This document shows, one piece after another, positions 25,210 through 34,203 of a stretch of 64,000 bases of DNA (positions are counted from its first letter, which is position 1; the number at the start of each line of letters is the position of its first letter). Origin of the DNA: an uncultured Christensenellaceae bacterium. GTDB lineage: Bacteria; Bacillota; Clostridia; Christensenellales; UBA3700. The stretch is from contig CALWHE010000008.1 of the NCBI GenBank assembly GCA_944380295.1, forward strand, positions 1-64,000. The letters run 5' to 3'. Under the pieces are notes generated by a model. The model made no database searches, was not told the origin of the DNA, and worked only from the letters and a program-made list of their open reading frames with translations. A program made the position numbers and the translations under genes.

Positions 25210-25439
25210 GCGATAAGCGAAAGTATGCGCCCTTGCGCAGGACATGAAATTTTTGCGCAGATATAAATGAGCGGCAAGCGAATGTATATCTGCTGCGCAA
25301 AAGTGAAATGTTTTTGCCTTGCAAGGCAAAAACGTGAAATGTGCCCTCAAACCGCAAGCGACGAGAGGGCACGTGAAATGCCCGCTCATACTGCCGTGCA
25401 TAGCACGGCGCATCGCGGACGTGGCGGCTGCCTGCGGCG
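25186..25439 (+). repeat. Five-hairpin array 1 with GTGAAAT linkers
   Basis: Five inverted repeats in series: H0 25188-25243 (20-bp perfect stem counting flanking bases), H1 25251-25302, H2 25310-25333 (a perfect 24-bp palindrome), H3 25341-25372, H4 25380-25420, separated by ATGAAAT or GTGAAAT (25244-25250, 25303-25309, 25334-25340, 25373-25379). A tail GTGGCGGCTGCCTGCGGCG ends the array. H0 and H1 loops share AAGCGAA. The same five units recur in reverse orientation at 39963-40205. H0 overlaps the end of yyaC. Confidence 0.9.
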
Positions 25440-25443
25440 ATTT

Positions 25444-25538
25444 ATTACACTTCATTGTATAAACATTGCAAAGTGACCATCTGCAAACACGAAAAAGTTA
25501 CTTCAAGGCATATGAGGGGTGGAGCGCCCCGCGCTTCC
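25444..25538 (+). repeat. Dispersed module, copy 1 (TTACTTCAAGGC...GGAGCGCCCCGCGCT)
   Basis: Homologous to 39820-39915: both begin ATTACACTT, share CATTGCAAAG, AGTTACTTCAAGGC and the hairpin GGAGCGCCCCGCGCTCC. A partial third copy holding only the last hairpin is at 25711-25736. Between them (25539-25778) no gene is seen. Confidence 0.8.
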
Positions 25539-25778
25539 ATCGCCCTCCTGCGCACCCTTAACAGCATTTGCCCGGGCAGCGTAACGCTGCACCCTTATTT
25601 TCCGAATACATGGTTGTGTGAATGGTCATGCCGTCAGTATCATTATATACCCAACAGATATCGGTGTGAATAGTAACGCTTATCAACGGTTCCGTCGCTG
25701 CGGAGCACATAAAGGGGTGGAGCGCCCCGCGCTCCCGCGCTGCCGCGGGACATAACGCTCTCTTTGCAAAGTATTTAC

Positions 25779-25807
25779 TTGACTATTGCACATATTTATA
25801 TTATTAT
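25779..25807 (+). promoter_or_regulatory. Promoter of ftsH
   Basis: TTGACT (25779-25784), 17-bp spacer, TATTAT (25802-25807). It lies inside the longest possible ftsH frame and so supports the downstream GTG start. Confidence 0.75.
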
Positions 25808-25841
25808 AAGTGTATTATCGTATACCATAGGGGATAATGAA

Positions 25842-27977
25842 GTGACAAAAAATCAAAAAATATTGAGGATAGTCCTCATCGTGCTTTCCGTGGTGGTCAT
25901 CGCGTTGCTTTTGTGGATGATCTTTTCTCCGGAAGGTCCCAAGGAGATAGACTATCAGACGGATGAAGAAAACCGCAAGGGCTTGGTCGACATGATAGTC
26001 AACGGCGAGGTGCAGGCCGTTTACGTGAACGGTTACACGGCGTATGTGCTCACGGTCGAACAGGGGATCGGCACGCAGGAATTTTATAAAAATCCCACTT
26101 CCGCGGCGGAATATTTCTGCTATATGCCGTATAGCTATGCTTTGAACAACACGGTGCTCACGCAGGAAGACGGCACCGAGGTCATGCTTTCCTCGCTCAC
26201 CACCATTCGTTACGCCAACGCGCAGAGCAATTCCACGCTCACTTCGCTCATCGTGCCCATCGTGGGCGTGGTAGTGATAGGCATCATCATCTTTTTCATC
26301 TTCCGCCAGAGCGCGGGCGCCAACAAGCAGGCGATGAACTTCGGCAAGCTCAAAGCGCGCGTGAACATGAACGTGAAAGTGCGTTTTGACGACGTTGCCG
26401 GCGCGGATGAAGAAAAAGAGGAATTGCAGGAGATAGTGGAATTTTTGAAATCCCCCGCCAAATTCACCGCTTTGGGCGCGCGCGTGCCCAAGGGCGTGCT
26501 GTTGGTGGGACCTCCCGGCACGGGTAAAACGCTGTTTGCAAAAGCCGTGGCGGGCGAAGCGGGCGTGCCTTTCTTTTCCATCTCCGGTTCGGACTTTGTG
26601 GAGATGTTCGTGGGCACGGGCGCGGCGAGGGTGCGCGATCTGTTCGATCAGGCAAAGCGCAACATGCCCTGCATCGTGTTTATCGACGAGATAGACGCCG
26701 TGGGACGTCAGCGCGGCGCGGGTCTGGGCGGCGGACACGACGAGAGAGAACAAACGCTCAACCAGCTGCTGGTGCAGATGGACGGCTTTGAAAAGAACGA
26801 AGGTATCATCGTGATGGCAGCCACCAACCGCGCGGACATTCTCGACCCCGCGCTGCTGCGCCCGGGCAGGTTCGACAGGCAGATATACGTTTCCCTGCCG
26901 GACGTGAAGGGCAGAGAAGCCATTTTCAAGGTGCATTCGCGCAATAAGCCGCTCGCGCCCGACGTATCCTTTAAGATACTGGCGCGCATGACCAGCGGTT
27001 TTTCCGGCGCGGACATAGAAAACCTGCTCAACGAAGCCGCTATCCTGGCGGCGCGCGCGGGCAGGAAGGTCATCGTCATGGTAGACCTTTTGGAAGGCAT
27101 CAACAAGGTGATCGCGGGACCGCAGAAAAAGAGCCGCGTGGTCACGGAAACGGATAAGCGCATCACCGCTTATCACGAATCCGGACACGCCATCGTGGCA
27201 AAGCTGCTGCCCGGCTGCGACGAGGTGCAGGAAGTGAGCATCATTCCGCGCGGCATGGCGGCTGGCTACACGCTCACCCGTCCCGACACTGACGACAGCC
27301 ACGTCACGCGCAGCAAGCTGCACGACACCATTGCCATGATGCTGGGCGGCAGAGCGGCGGAAGAGATAGTCATTCACGATATCTCCACCGGCGCGTCCAA
27401 CGATATCCAGCGCGCCACGCAGATCGCGCGCAGCATGGTCACGGAGTGGGGCATGTCGGAGGCGATCGGCAACATCTATCTGGGCGGCGACAAAGAGGTG
27501 TTTTTGGGCAAGGATTTCGGCGCCACGCACACATACAGTGAAGAGCTGGGCGGAGTGATAGACGTGGAGATCCGCAAGATAATAGACGGAGCGTATGAAC
27601 GCGCGCTGTCCATTTTGCGCGAACATCGTTCCGTTTTGGACAATATGGTCAAGGTGCTTTACGCCAAGCAGACCATTTATACCGACGAAGTGAACATGCT
27701 CTTTGACGGCAAGAGCGCGGAAGAGGTGATCGCGGACATCGACGCGCGCGCCAGCAGGCGTGACGCGCAATTCGGCGCGGCAAAGCCGGAGGGCGCCGTG
27801 CGCGGGGTGAACATCGTGTCCGAGCGTGAAGAGGCCGCGCAAGCGCCGCAGACGGAAAGCCGGGAGCCTGCGCAGGAGCAGCCGGCGGAAAGTCTGCCGC
27901 AGGAGCCGGGCAAGGCGGAAGAGGGTGCCGAGCCGCCCGCGGCGCAGAAAGAGCGCGAGAAAAAAGAGGATAAGTGA
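25842..27977 (+). CDS. ftsH: ATP-dependent zinc metalloprotease FtsH
   Basis: Membrane-anchored AAA+ protease that degrades misfolded membrane proteins and short-lived regulators; 711 residues from the GTG chosen by AGGGG and the promoter. Transmembrane helix 1 at about 8-28, an outside domain, helix 2 at about 135-154, Walker A GPPGTGKT (223-230), pore motif FVEMFVG, Walker [10 protein letters not shown], second-region-of-homology [20 protein letters not shown], and zinc site HESGH (445-449). The tail after about 640 is a Glu/Ala/Pro-rich low-complexity extension. Hairpin array 1 is directly upstream of its promoter. Identity is certain. Confidence 0.97.
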   Translation: MTKNQKILRIVLIVLSVVVIALLLWMIFSPEGPKEIDYQTDEENRKGLVDMIVNGEVQAVYVNGYTAYVLTVEQGIGTQEFYKNPTSAAEYFCYMPYSYALNNTVLTQEDGTEVMLSSLTTIRYANAQSNSTLTSLIVPIVGVVVIGIIIFFIFRQSAGANKQAMNFGKLKARVNMNVKVRFDDVAGADEEKEELQEIVEFLKSPAKFTALGARVPKGVLLVGPPGTGKTLFAKAVAGEAGVPFFSISGSDFVEMFVGTGAARVRDLFDQAKRNMPCIVFIDEIDAVGRQRGAGLGGGHDEREQTLNQLLVQMDGFEKNEGIIVMAATNRADILDPALLRPGRFDRQIYVSLPDVKGREAIFKVHSRNKPLAPDVSFKILARMTSGFSGADIENLLNEAAILAARAGRKVIVMVDLLEGINKVIAGPQKKSRVVTETDKRITAYHESGHAIVAKLLPGCDEVQEVSIIPRGMAAGYTLTRPDTDDSHVTRSKLHDTIAMMLGGRAAEEIVIHDISTGASNDIQRATQIARSMVTEWGMSEAIGNIYLGGDKEVFLGKDFGATHTYSEELGGVIDVEIRKIIDGAYERALSILREHRSVLDNMVKVLYAKQTIYTDEVNMLFDGKSAEEVIADIDARASRRDAQFGAAKPEGAVRGVNIVSEREEAAQAPQTESREPAQEQPAESLPQEPGKAEEGAEPPAAQKEREKKEDK

Positions 27978-27998
27978 TAAACATCCGCAAAAAAGTTT

Positions 27999-28025
27999 GC
28001 CCGCCTTGCACAAGGCGGGCTTTTT
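27999..28025 (+). terminator. Terminator after ftsH
   Basis: GCCCGCCTT-gcac-AAGGCGGGC followed by TTTTT. Confidence 0.92.
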
Positions 28026-28065
28026 GTTTGTTCTCAAAGGCAAGGGCGGAGCATATGCTTTTTAT

Positions 28066-28911
28066 ATGAAAGAAATTGCCTATTATAACGGAGAAACGGC
28101 GGAAGCGGAAAAGCTCAAAGTGCCTTTTTTGGAGCGCACCGCCTTTTTCGGCGACGCGGTTTACGACGTCACTTACGCCATATCCCACGGCGCTTTTGCG
28201 CTCAAAGAGCACGTGGAGCGGCTTTATAAGAGCGCCGCGCGCGTGGGACTTGAACCTCCGCTCGCGCCGACGGAATTTGCGGAGCTGGTCCGCTCGCTCA
28301 TCAGGCGGTGCGACGATGAGGAGCTGCTTGTCTATATGCAATTTTCCGGCGGAGCGGGCAGGCGCGAACATGCGCGCAGGACCTCGCCTTCTGTATGGGT
28401 CTACATCTTTCCCAAAAAGATAGAGAGCAGAGAAAAGCGTTACAGGCTGATCAGCGCGCCCGATATTCGTTACGGGCTGTGCGGCATAAAAACGGTCAAT
28501 CTTCTGCCCAACGTGCTGGCGGCAAACGCGGCGGCGCAGACGGGCGCGGACGAGTGCGTGTTTGTGCGCGGCGGGTTCGTCACGGAATGCGCGCACTCCA
28601 ACGTGAGCATGCTCAAAGGCGGAGAGTTGGTGGCGCCGCCCGCGCGCGGACAGATATTGGAAGGCATTTCCCTCTCCCATCTGATCAAGGCGTGCGCGGA
28701 AGAGGGCGTGCCGGTGAGCAGGCGCTTTTTCTCTCTGGAAGAGCTGATGGGCGCGGACGAAGTGCTCATCACCTCTTCCGGCGTGCCGCTGTGCACCTGC
28801 GAGCGCATAGACGGCGTGAAGGTGGGCGGAAAGGACGGACGCACCGCGGAGCGGCTGGCGGACGTTTTATACGGGCAGTATGCGCTTTGCTGCGCCCTGG
28901 ACGGGAGGTAA
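28066..28911 (+). CDS. dat: Class IV aminotransferase, likely D-amino-acid transaminase
   Basis: PLP enzyme of fold type IV, 281 residues. Catalytic lysine K142 in GIKTVNLLPNVLA, the form typical of D-alanine transaminases (branched-chain enzymes differ here), the PLP-binding Glu in GGFVTECAHSNVSML, and GADEVLITSSGVPL near the end. It would interconvert D-alanine and D-glutamate for peptidoglycan or the spore cortex, which suits the following sporulation genes. No Shine-Dalgarno precedes the ATG; TATGCT ends 6 nt before it, a weaker version of the leaderless pattern. The next gene starts after the stop with only one base between, so it shares a transcript with yabP. Confidence 0.83.
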   Translation: MKEIAYYNGETAEAEKLKVPFLERTAFFGDAVYDVTYAISHGAFALKEHVERLYKSAARVGLEPPLAPTEFAELVRSLIRRCDDEELLVYMQFSGGAGRREHARRTSPSVWVYIFPKKIESREKRYRLISAPDIRYGLCGIKTVNLLPNVLAANAAAQTGADECVFVRGGFVTECAHSNVSMLKGGELVAPPARGQILEGISLSHLIKACAEEGVPVSRRFFSLEELMGADEVLITSSGVPLCTCERIDGVKVGGKDGRTAERLADVLYGQYALCCALDGR

Positions 28912-28912
28912 T

Positions 28913-29176
28913 ATGGAAAAGGAAGGTTTGCGCCCCGCCGCGTTTTCCGCGGTGTTGGGCAAGGGTTGGACGGTGAGCGGCGTGACCGCCGTGATCTCGG
29001 GCACGGATAAAGAAGCCGTGCTGCGCACGGGCGGCGGCACGCTCAAAATGCGCGGAGAAAAGTTCAATATCACCAAGGTGGATCTGGAAGCGGGCGTGGT
29101 GGAAGTGCAGGGAAATCTGCAAAGCATGACGTGCAGCGGCGGCAAAGGTCCGCTGCTCAAAAGGCTGCTGCGTTGA
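28913..29176 (+). CDS. yabP: Spore coat/cortex protein YabP
   Basis: 87 residues matching YabP, required for cortex formation in Bacillus. Family core visible: VSGVTAVISGTDKEAVLRT, GGTLKMRGEKFNITKVDLE and GVVEVQGNLQSMTCS, a small beta-sandwich-like domain. The start is placed after GGGAGG, whose sequence overlaps the end of the upstream transaminase. It is followed by yabQ as in Bacillus and most Clostridia, though divIC is not seen next and the upstream transaminase is not its usual partner. Confidence 0.85.
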   Translation: MEKEGLRPAAFSAVLGKGWTVSGVTAVISGTDKEAVLRTGGGTLKMRGEKFNITKVDLEAGVVEVQGNLQSMTCSGGKGPLLKRLLR

Positions 29177-29178
29177 TA

Positions 29179-29508
29179 ATGGGCGATACCGCCGCCCGTC
29201 AGGCGGCGTTGGGCGCCATGGCTTTGGGTTGGGGCGCGCTGCTTGCTGCGGCGCTGCTGGCGGCGGCTGCGCTGTGCGGCAGATGCAAGGCGGGCGGAGC
29301 GGCGGCGTTTTGCGTGCAGGCGGCGGTGAGCGTCGCCGTTTTTGCCGCCGCACTGTGGTGTGAAATATCCATCGCCGGGGGCGGCTTTGCCCCTTATCGC
29401 ATATTCGCCTTTTTGCTCGGGGCGGCGCTTTTTGCCGGCGCGGCAAAGGGTGTGCGCGCGCTGGCAGGCAAAAGGCGGGAGCGGCGCCGAGAGCGGGCGC
29501 GGCGCTGA
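29179..29508 (+). CDS. yabQ: Spore cortex protein YabQ
   Basis: 109-residue membrane protein. Three to four hydrophobic helices (about 10-32, 38-58, 66-90) and the YabQ-like segment FAPYRIFAFLLGAALF, followed by a highly basic tail rich in arginine. It is shorter than Bacillus YabQ and identity rests largely on position behind yabP, two nt after its stop. The product would sit in the outer forespore membrane and act in cortex formation. Confidence 0.7.
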   Translation: MGDTAARQAALGAMALGWGALLAAALLAAAALCGRCKAGGAAAFCVQAAVSVAVFAAALWCEISIAGGGFAPYRIFAFLLGAALFAGAAKGVRALAGKRRERRRERARR

Positions 29509-29793
29509 GGCGTTTTCGGTTCTGCCACGCCACGCGCTCGCTCAAAAGCGTTTCGCCGCCGTCCGACACGGCGGCGCTATCGCCGAAATCGCGGCAAAAA
29601 CCGTGGCAGCGGCTTTTGACGGCACAACTTTTTCATATTTTCCACATATTTACTCTTTGGAACGGCGGCGCACGTTCGTTTCGTTTGCCGCGCGGGCGGC
29701 GCTTTGCGCTTTGATCTTGACGCAAAACGCCGCTTGCGTCAACAGCGTTTCCGCCGCGCTCTGCCCATATTTTTGCGGTAAAAGACTTTTATA
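29509..29793. other. Intergenic stretch without supported gene
   Basis: Where divIC would be expected nothing similar is found. A frame continuing to 29797 has no ribosome site and arginine/alanine-rich composition, so it is taken as non-coding. Confidence 0.5.
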
Positions 29794-29822
29794 TTGACTT
29801 TTTAATATATAAAAGCTATAAT
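29794..29822 (+). promoter_or_regulatory. Promoter for a leaderless mRNA (GNAT-fhs-glnS operon)
   Basis: TTGACT (29794-29799), 17-bp spacer, TATAAT (29817-29822), then 6 nt and the ATG at 29829. The predicted start site is the A of the ATG. Confidence 0.8.
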
Positions 29823-29828
29823 TTTAAT

Positions 29829-30209
29829 ATGCTTACTTTGGAGTATTGCGAAGACAATGCGCTTTTGAGCGATCTGCACGGGCGGATCTTCGGCGGAGAG
29901 GCGCCCGCGGCGGGCGTGGTGCTGCGCGCGGACGGCAAGCCGTGCGGCGTTGCCTGTTACGCCTTGGAAGAGGGCGGCGTGCGCATAAAAGAGGTGGGCG
30001 TGCTGCAAGAAGAGCGCGGCAAAGGTTACGGCGATTTTTTCACGCGCGCGCTCGTTTTCAAATTTATGCAGAGCGGCATGGATATTTTCGCGGACGGGGT
30101 CTGCGGGTATTATAAAAATCTTGGCTTTTGGGAAGACGGCGAGGGCGGGATGCGCGTTTCGCCGGACAGGGTGGTGTTCCCGTCTTCCTGCAAACATCGG
30201 GAGGGATAA
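29829..30209 (+). CDS. GNAT-family N-acetyltransferase
   Basis: 126-residue acetyl-CoA-dependent acetyltransferase. The acetyl-CoA-binding motif A is [20 protein letters not shown] (about 58-77) and the late motif B is GYYKNLGF. The substrate is unknown. It is the first gene of an operon with formate-tetrahydrofolate ligase (2 nt gap) and glnS. No ribosome site exists: the promoter -10 box ends 6 nt before the ATG, so translation should begin at the 5' end of the mRNA. Confidence 0.82.
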   Translation: MLTLEYCEDNALLSDLHGRIFGGEAPAAGVVLRADGKPCGVACYALEEGGVRIKEVGVLQEERGKGYGDFFTRALVFKFMQSGMDIFADGVCGYYKNLGFWEDGEGGMRVSPDRVVFPSSCKHREG

Positions 30210-30211
30210 AA

Positions 30212-31867
30212 ATGACAGACATAGAAATCGCTTCGTCCGTGCAGGCGCAGCCCATCGTGAAGATAGCGCAAAAGTTGGGGCTTAAAGAAGACGATCTGGA
30301 GCTTTACGGCAAGTTCAAAGCCAAAATAAGCGTTAAGCCGGCGCCCAAAACGGATAATCTCGTGCTGGTGACCGCCATCAACCCCACCTCTTTGGGAGAG
30401 GGCAAGACCACCACTTCCATAGGTCTGGCGGACGGCATGGCAAAGCTGGGCAAAAAAGTGTGTCTGGCGCTGAGGGAGCCTTCTCTGGGACCGGTGTTCG
30501 GCATCAAGGGCGGCGCCACGGGCGGCGGCTGGGCGCAGGTGATCCCCATGGAGGACATCAACCTGCACTTCACCGGCGATCTGCACGCCATAACCTGCGC
30601 CAACAACCTGATCGCAGCCATTTTGGACAACAGTTTGCAGCAGGGCAACCCCTTGGACATAGACCCCACCCGCGTGGTGTGGAAGCGCTGCCTTGACATG
30701 AACGACCGCGCTCTGCGCAGCACAGTGATAGGCTTGGGCGGGCACAGCAACGGCGTGCCGCGCCAGGACGGCTTTAACATCACCGCGGCTTCGGAGATCA
30801 TGGCGGTTTTGTGTCTTGCCGCGGATATGAAGGACTTGAAGCGCCGCGTGGGCAACATCGTGGTGGCTTATAACAGGGCGGGAGAGCCGGTGACCTGCGC
30901 CGAACTGGGCGTGACGGACGCGGTGGCGATCGTGCTGAAAGACGCGCTCAAACCCAACCTGGTGCAGACGCTGGAAGGCACGCCCGCCATTGTGCACGGC
31001 GGACCTTTTGCCAATATCGCCCACGGCTGCAACAGCGTGATAGCCACCAAAACGGCGCTCACGCTTGCCGATTACGTGATCACGGAAGCGGGCTTCGGCG
31101 CGGATTTGGGCGCGGAAAAGTTTTTGGACATCAAGTGCCGCGCGGCGGGCTTAAAGCCCAAGGCGGTGGTGCTGGTGGCAACGGTGCGCGCGCTCAAATT
31201 CAACGGCGGCGCAGACAAGAGCGAACTCACCAAAGAAGATCTGCCGCACCTTGAAGCGGGCATCTGCAACCTGGTGGGGCATATCCGAAACCTGCGCGAC
31301 GTTTACGGAGTGAACGTGGTGGTGGCGATCAACAAATTTGTCACAGACAGTGACAAAGAGATAGACTTCATCGCCGGCGAATGTGAAAAACAGGGCGCGG
31401 AGTTTGCCGTGTGCGAATGCTGGGCAAAGGGCGGCGCGGGCAGCGTGGAGCTGGCGCAAAAGGTGCTCAAAGCCATGGAAAAAGACGCCGCGCTCAACTT
31501 TGCCTATCCGCTTGAAATGAGCGTGAAGGAAAAGATAGAGGCGGTGGCAAAGCGCGTTTACGGCGCGGGCGCGGTGGAATACACAGCCAAGGCGGAAGCG
31601 GCGATAAAGTCGGCGGAAAAGATAGGAAAAGGCGGTTTGCCCGTGTGCATTGCCAAAACGCAATATTCTTTTTCCGACGATCCTTCCAAACTGGGCCGTC
31701 CCGCGGGCTTTACCCTGACGGTGAACGATTTGGAAGTGCGCGGCGGCGCGGAGTTTTTGGTGGCGGTATGCGGCAGCATCATGCTCATGCCGGGACTGGG
31801 CAAAAAGCCGGCGGCGCTGGGCATGAGCATAGACGACAACACTTACGAAATAAAAGGCTTGTTTTAG
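30212..31867 (+). CDS. fhs: Formate-tetrahydrofolate ligase
   Basis: ATP-dependent synthesis of 10-formyl-THF from formate, entry to one-carbon metabolism and the methyl branch of the acetyl-CoA pathway. 551 residues. P-loop [16 protein letters not shown] (about 58-71), [20 protein letters not shown], and the C-terminal [20 protein letters not shown] and [24 protein letters not shown] ahead of the ATG fixes the start. It supplies formyl groups to purine synthesis (purF is in this window). No other Wood-Ljungdahl gene is visible here. Confidence 0.97.
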   Translation: MTDIEIASSVQAQPIVKIAQKLGLKEDDLELYGKFKAKISVKPAPKTDNLVLVTAINPTSLGEGKTTTSIGLADGMAKLGKKVCLALREPSLGPVFGIKGGATGGGWAQVIPMEDINLHFTGDLHAITCANNLIAAILDNSLQQGNPLDIDPTRVVWKRCLDMNDRALRSTVIGLGGHSNGVPRQDGFNITAASEIMAVLCLAADMKDLKRRVGNIVVAYNRAGEPVTCAELGVTDAVAIVLKDALKPNLVQTLEGTPAIVHGGPFANIAHGCNSVIATKTALTLADYVITEAGFGADLGAEKFLDIKCRAAGLKPKAVVLVATVRALKFNGGADKSELTKEDLPHLEAGICNLVGHIRNLRDVYGVNVVVAINKFVTDSDKEIDFIAGECEKQGAEFAVCECWAKGGAGSVELAQKVLKAMEKDAALNFAYPLEMSVKEKIEAVAKRVYGAGAVEYTAKAEAAIKSAEKIGKGGLPVCIAKTQYSFSDDPSKLGRPAGFTLTVNDLEVRGGAEFLVAVCGSIMLMPGLGKKPAALGMSIDDNTYEIKGLF

Positions 31868-31875
31868 GAGATAAA

Positions 31876-33507
31876 ATGGAAGAAGTAAATTCCGGCAACT
31901 TTATTGAAGACATCGTGGAAGAAGAGCTGGCTTCCGGCAAGGTGAAGGAAGTCATCACCCGTTTTCCGCCCGAACCCAACGGCTATCTGCACATCGGGCA
32001 TGCCAAAGCCATCTGCATAGACTTTGGCGTGGCGGCAAAATATCACGGCAAATGCAATCTGCGTTACGACGACACCAACCCCAGCAAAGAGAATGTGGAA
32101 TACGTCAATTCCATCAAAGAAGACATCGCCTGGCTGGGCTTTAAGTGGGACGCGGAACTTTATGCGTCCGACTATTTCGACCGCATGTATGACTGCGCGG
32201 TGGAGCTGATAAAAAAGGGGCTTGCCTATGTGTGCGATCAATCCGCGGAAGAGATCAGAGCAACGCGCGGCACGCTCACTTCCCCCGGCAGCAACAGCCC
32301 GTGGAGAGAGCGGAGCGTGGAAGAAAACCTGCGCCTCTTTGCGGAGATGAAGGCGGGCAAATACGCGGACGGAGAAAAGGTGCTGCGCGCCAAAATAGAC
32401 ATGGCGTCCCCCAACATCAACATGCGCGATCCGGTCATTTACCGCATTTTGCGCGCCACTCATCACCGCACGGGCGACAAGTGGTGCATATATCCCATGT
32501 ATGACTTCGCCCACCCCCTGGAAGACGCCTTCGAGGGCGTGACACACTCCATCTGCACTTTGGAGTTTGAAGACCACCGCCCCCTTTACGACTGGGTCAA
32601 GACAAATTGCGGCTTTGTGCCGGGACCCAGACAGATAGAATTTGCCCGCCTCAACATCAAGCGCACGATCATGTCCAAGCGTTACTTGAAAAAGCTGGTG
32701 GACGAGGGTAAGGTGGAAGGCTGGTCGGATCCGCGCATGCCCACTTTGAGCGGCATGCGGGAGAGAGGGTATCCGCCCGAGGCGATCCGCGCCTTTTGCG
32801 CGGCGGCGGGCGTTGCCAAAGCCAACAGCGAGCTGGAAGTTTCCATGCTCGAACACTTTGTGCGCGACAACCTCAACATGAACGCACGCCGCGCCATGGT
32901 GGTGCAGGACCCCGTCCGCCTCACCGTGATAAACATGAAGGGAGAAGAGGAGTGCGAGGTGGAAGACAACCCCAATGCCGAAGTCAAAACTTACCACACC
33001 GTCAAATTCGGCAGAGATCTTTATATAGACCGTTCGGACTTTGCGCCCGTGCCTCCGCCCAAGTATAAGAGGTTGGTGCCGGGCGGCACCGTCAGGCTGA
33101 AAGGCGCCTATATCCTGCAATACGTGTCGCACAAAACGGACGAAAACGGCAACGTCACGGAGATAGAGTGCGAATATATCCCGGAGAGCAAGCAGGGCGG
33201 AGCCAACGCGGGCATGAAGGTGAAAGGCGTTATCCAATGGGTGAACGCGCACGACTGCGTAGACGTCACGCTCAACGAATTCGATTATCTGCTCTTGGAC
33301 GGAGAGGGCGATTTCAACGACCGCCTCACCCCGGAGAGCAAAAAGGTGATAAAGGGCGCCAAGGCGGAAGCCATGCTGGGCGCGGCGGCGCCTTACGACC
33401 GTTTCCAATTCATGCGCATGGGATATTACAGCGCGGTGAAAGGTTACGGCGCGGGCAAATACGAATTCAACATGATAACGGGGTTGAAAGACAGTTATGG
33501 CAAGTAA
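31876..33507 (+). CDS. glnS: Glutaminyl-tRNA synthetase
   Basis: Class I aminoacyl-tRNA synthetase charging tRNA-Gln, 543 residues. PPEPNGYLHIGHAKAI (HIGH at 39-42), FEDHRPLYDW, the KMSKS-like IMSKR at 265-269, and the anticodon-binding beta-barrels after about 330 (PVRLTVINMKGEE, KRLVPGGTVRLKGAYILQ). GGAG precedes the ATG, 8 nt after the fhs stop. Many Firmicutes use the GatCAB route instead, so a direct GlnRS is a useful lineage marker. Confidence 0.96.
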   Translation: MEEVNSGNFIEDIVEEELASGKVKEVITRFPPEPNGYLHIGHAKAICIDFGVAAKYHGKCNLRYDDTNPSKENVEYVNSIKEDIAWLGFKWDAELYASDYFDRMYDCAVELIKKGLAYVCDQSAEEIRATRGTLTSPGSNSPWRERSVEENLRLFAEMKAGKYADGEKVLRAKIDMASPNINMRDPVIYRILRATHHRTGDKWCIYPMYDFAHPLEDAFEGVTHSICTLEFEDHRPLYDWVKTNCGFVPGPRQIEFARLNIKRTIMSKRYLKKLVDEGKVEGWSDPRMPTLSGMRERGYPPEAIRAFCAAAGVAKANSELEVSMLEHFVRDNLNMNARRAMVVQDPVRLTVINMKGEEECEVEDNPNAEVKTYHTVKFGRDLYIDRSDFAPVPPPKYKRLVPGGTVRLKGAYILQYVSHKTDENGNVTEIECEYIPESKQGGANAGMKVKGVIQWVNAHDCVDVTLNEFDYLLLDGEGDFNDRLTPESKKVIKGAKAEAMLGAAAPYDRFQFMRMGYYSAVKGYGAGKYEFNMITGLKDSYGK

Positions 33508-33946
33508 GAGGCAGTTCAAAGTCAAAAAGTGCCGTGAAGCGTATTGCCACTCCCTCTCCCGTTACGCCAAGGAAAACGGGCTGGCTTTGCGCGCCATAGA
33601 TTATACGGATAACGACAACGTCACCGGCTATAAGTGCGTGCTGGGGCTGGAAAAGGACGGTTCTCCCGCCTATATCAAGGAGTTTTTCTCCGTGATGTGG
33701 GGGAACGACGAGGTGGAAGTTTTTGTCGATCTGTCCGACAAGCTGAAAGACTTCGCCCTGCAAGGCGAGGTCATAAACGCGGTGGAAAAGGGCACGCCCC
33801 TTGCTTACACCGTCCGGCGCGGCATGTTCGGCAGATGGCATTACAACGTCTTGATCGAAATAGACGGCTTTAAGTATTATTTCTATATAAAGACTATCCG
33901 CGGCAGCTCCTTCAAACGCATCATGGACAAGTTCTGCGGAGAATAA
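33497..33946 (+). CDS. Hypothetical protein overlapping glnS
   Basis: 149 residues with no recognised family. The start ATG lies 11 nt inside the end of glnS, typical of a coupled operon gene; GAAAG is the only ribosome-site-like motif. The protein is basic at the N-terminus (ASKRQFKVKKCRE), then mixed alpha/beta with aromatic-rich strands (GYKCVLGLEKDGSPAYIKEF, WHYNVLIEIDGFKYYFYIK). It ends just before the operon terminator. It appears soluble. Confidence 0.65.
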   Translation: MASKRQFKVKKCREAYCHSLSRYAKENGLALRAIDYTDNDNVTGYKCVLGLEKDGSPAYIKEFFSVMWGNDEVEVFVDLSDKLKDFALQGEVINAVEKGTPLAYTVRRGMFGRWHYNVLIEIDGFKYYFYIKTIRGSSFKRIMDKFCGE

Positions 33947-33964
33947 GCAGGCGAAAAACAAAAA

Positions 33965-33998
33965 GGCGGGTGTTCGGATAACAAACGCCCGCCTTTTT
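33965..33998 (+). terminator. Terminator of the GNAT-fhs-glnS operon
   Basis: GGCGGGTGTT...AACGCCCGCC with one G-T pair, then TTTTT. Confidence 0.88.
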
Positions 33999-34155
33999 CA
34001 TGCGTCGGAAAATCATCTCAGTTGTTTTTTGTCTTTATGCCGTGATTTCTGATATAAGCCACGTCTTCCGCCAGCCGTGCGCTTGAACGAGTTGCTTCTT
34101 AAAGTCCGCCGCGCGCGGCGGCAGGGAAAAGTTTGCACCAGGTATGCCGCGGCGC

Positions 34156-34186
34156 AAAAAAAGGTCCGCAACTGCCGTTGCGGACC
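34156..34186 (-). terminator. Terminator of purF
   Basis: Minus strand GGTCCGCAAC-ggca-GTTGCGGACC followed by seven T. In the gap 33999-34155 a minus-strand stretch reads like a C-terminus (LAEDVAYIRNHGIKTKNN then stop at 34019-34021) but has no start; it may be a gene remnant. Confidence 0.88.
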
Positions 34187-34203
34187 CGCGGGTTTTTATG
34201 GAT

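Noticed and set aside
25186..25439. CRISPR array
   Set aside because: The repeated unit is only 7 nt, the segments between are palindromes rather than spacers, and no cas gene is present.
29342..29797. Candidate divIC gene behind yabQ
   Set aside because: The frame overlaps yabQ, has no ribosome site, and shows no coiled coil or transmembrane helix as DivIC would.
34019..34090. Minus-strand tail reading LAEDVAYIRNHGIKTKNN before a stop
   Set aside because: It looks coding, but a stop lies close upstream in frame and no start is available. At most it is a remnant, and is mentioned only in the adjacent terminator entry.
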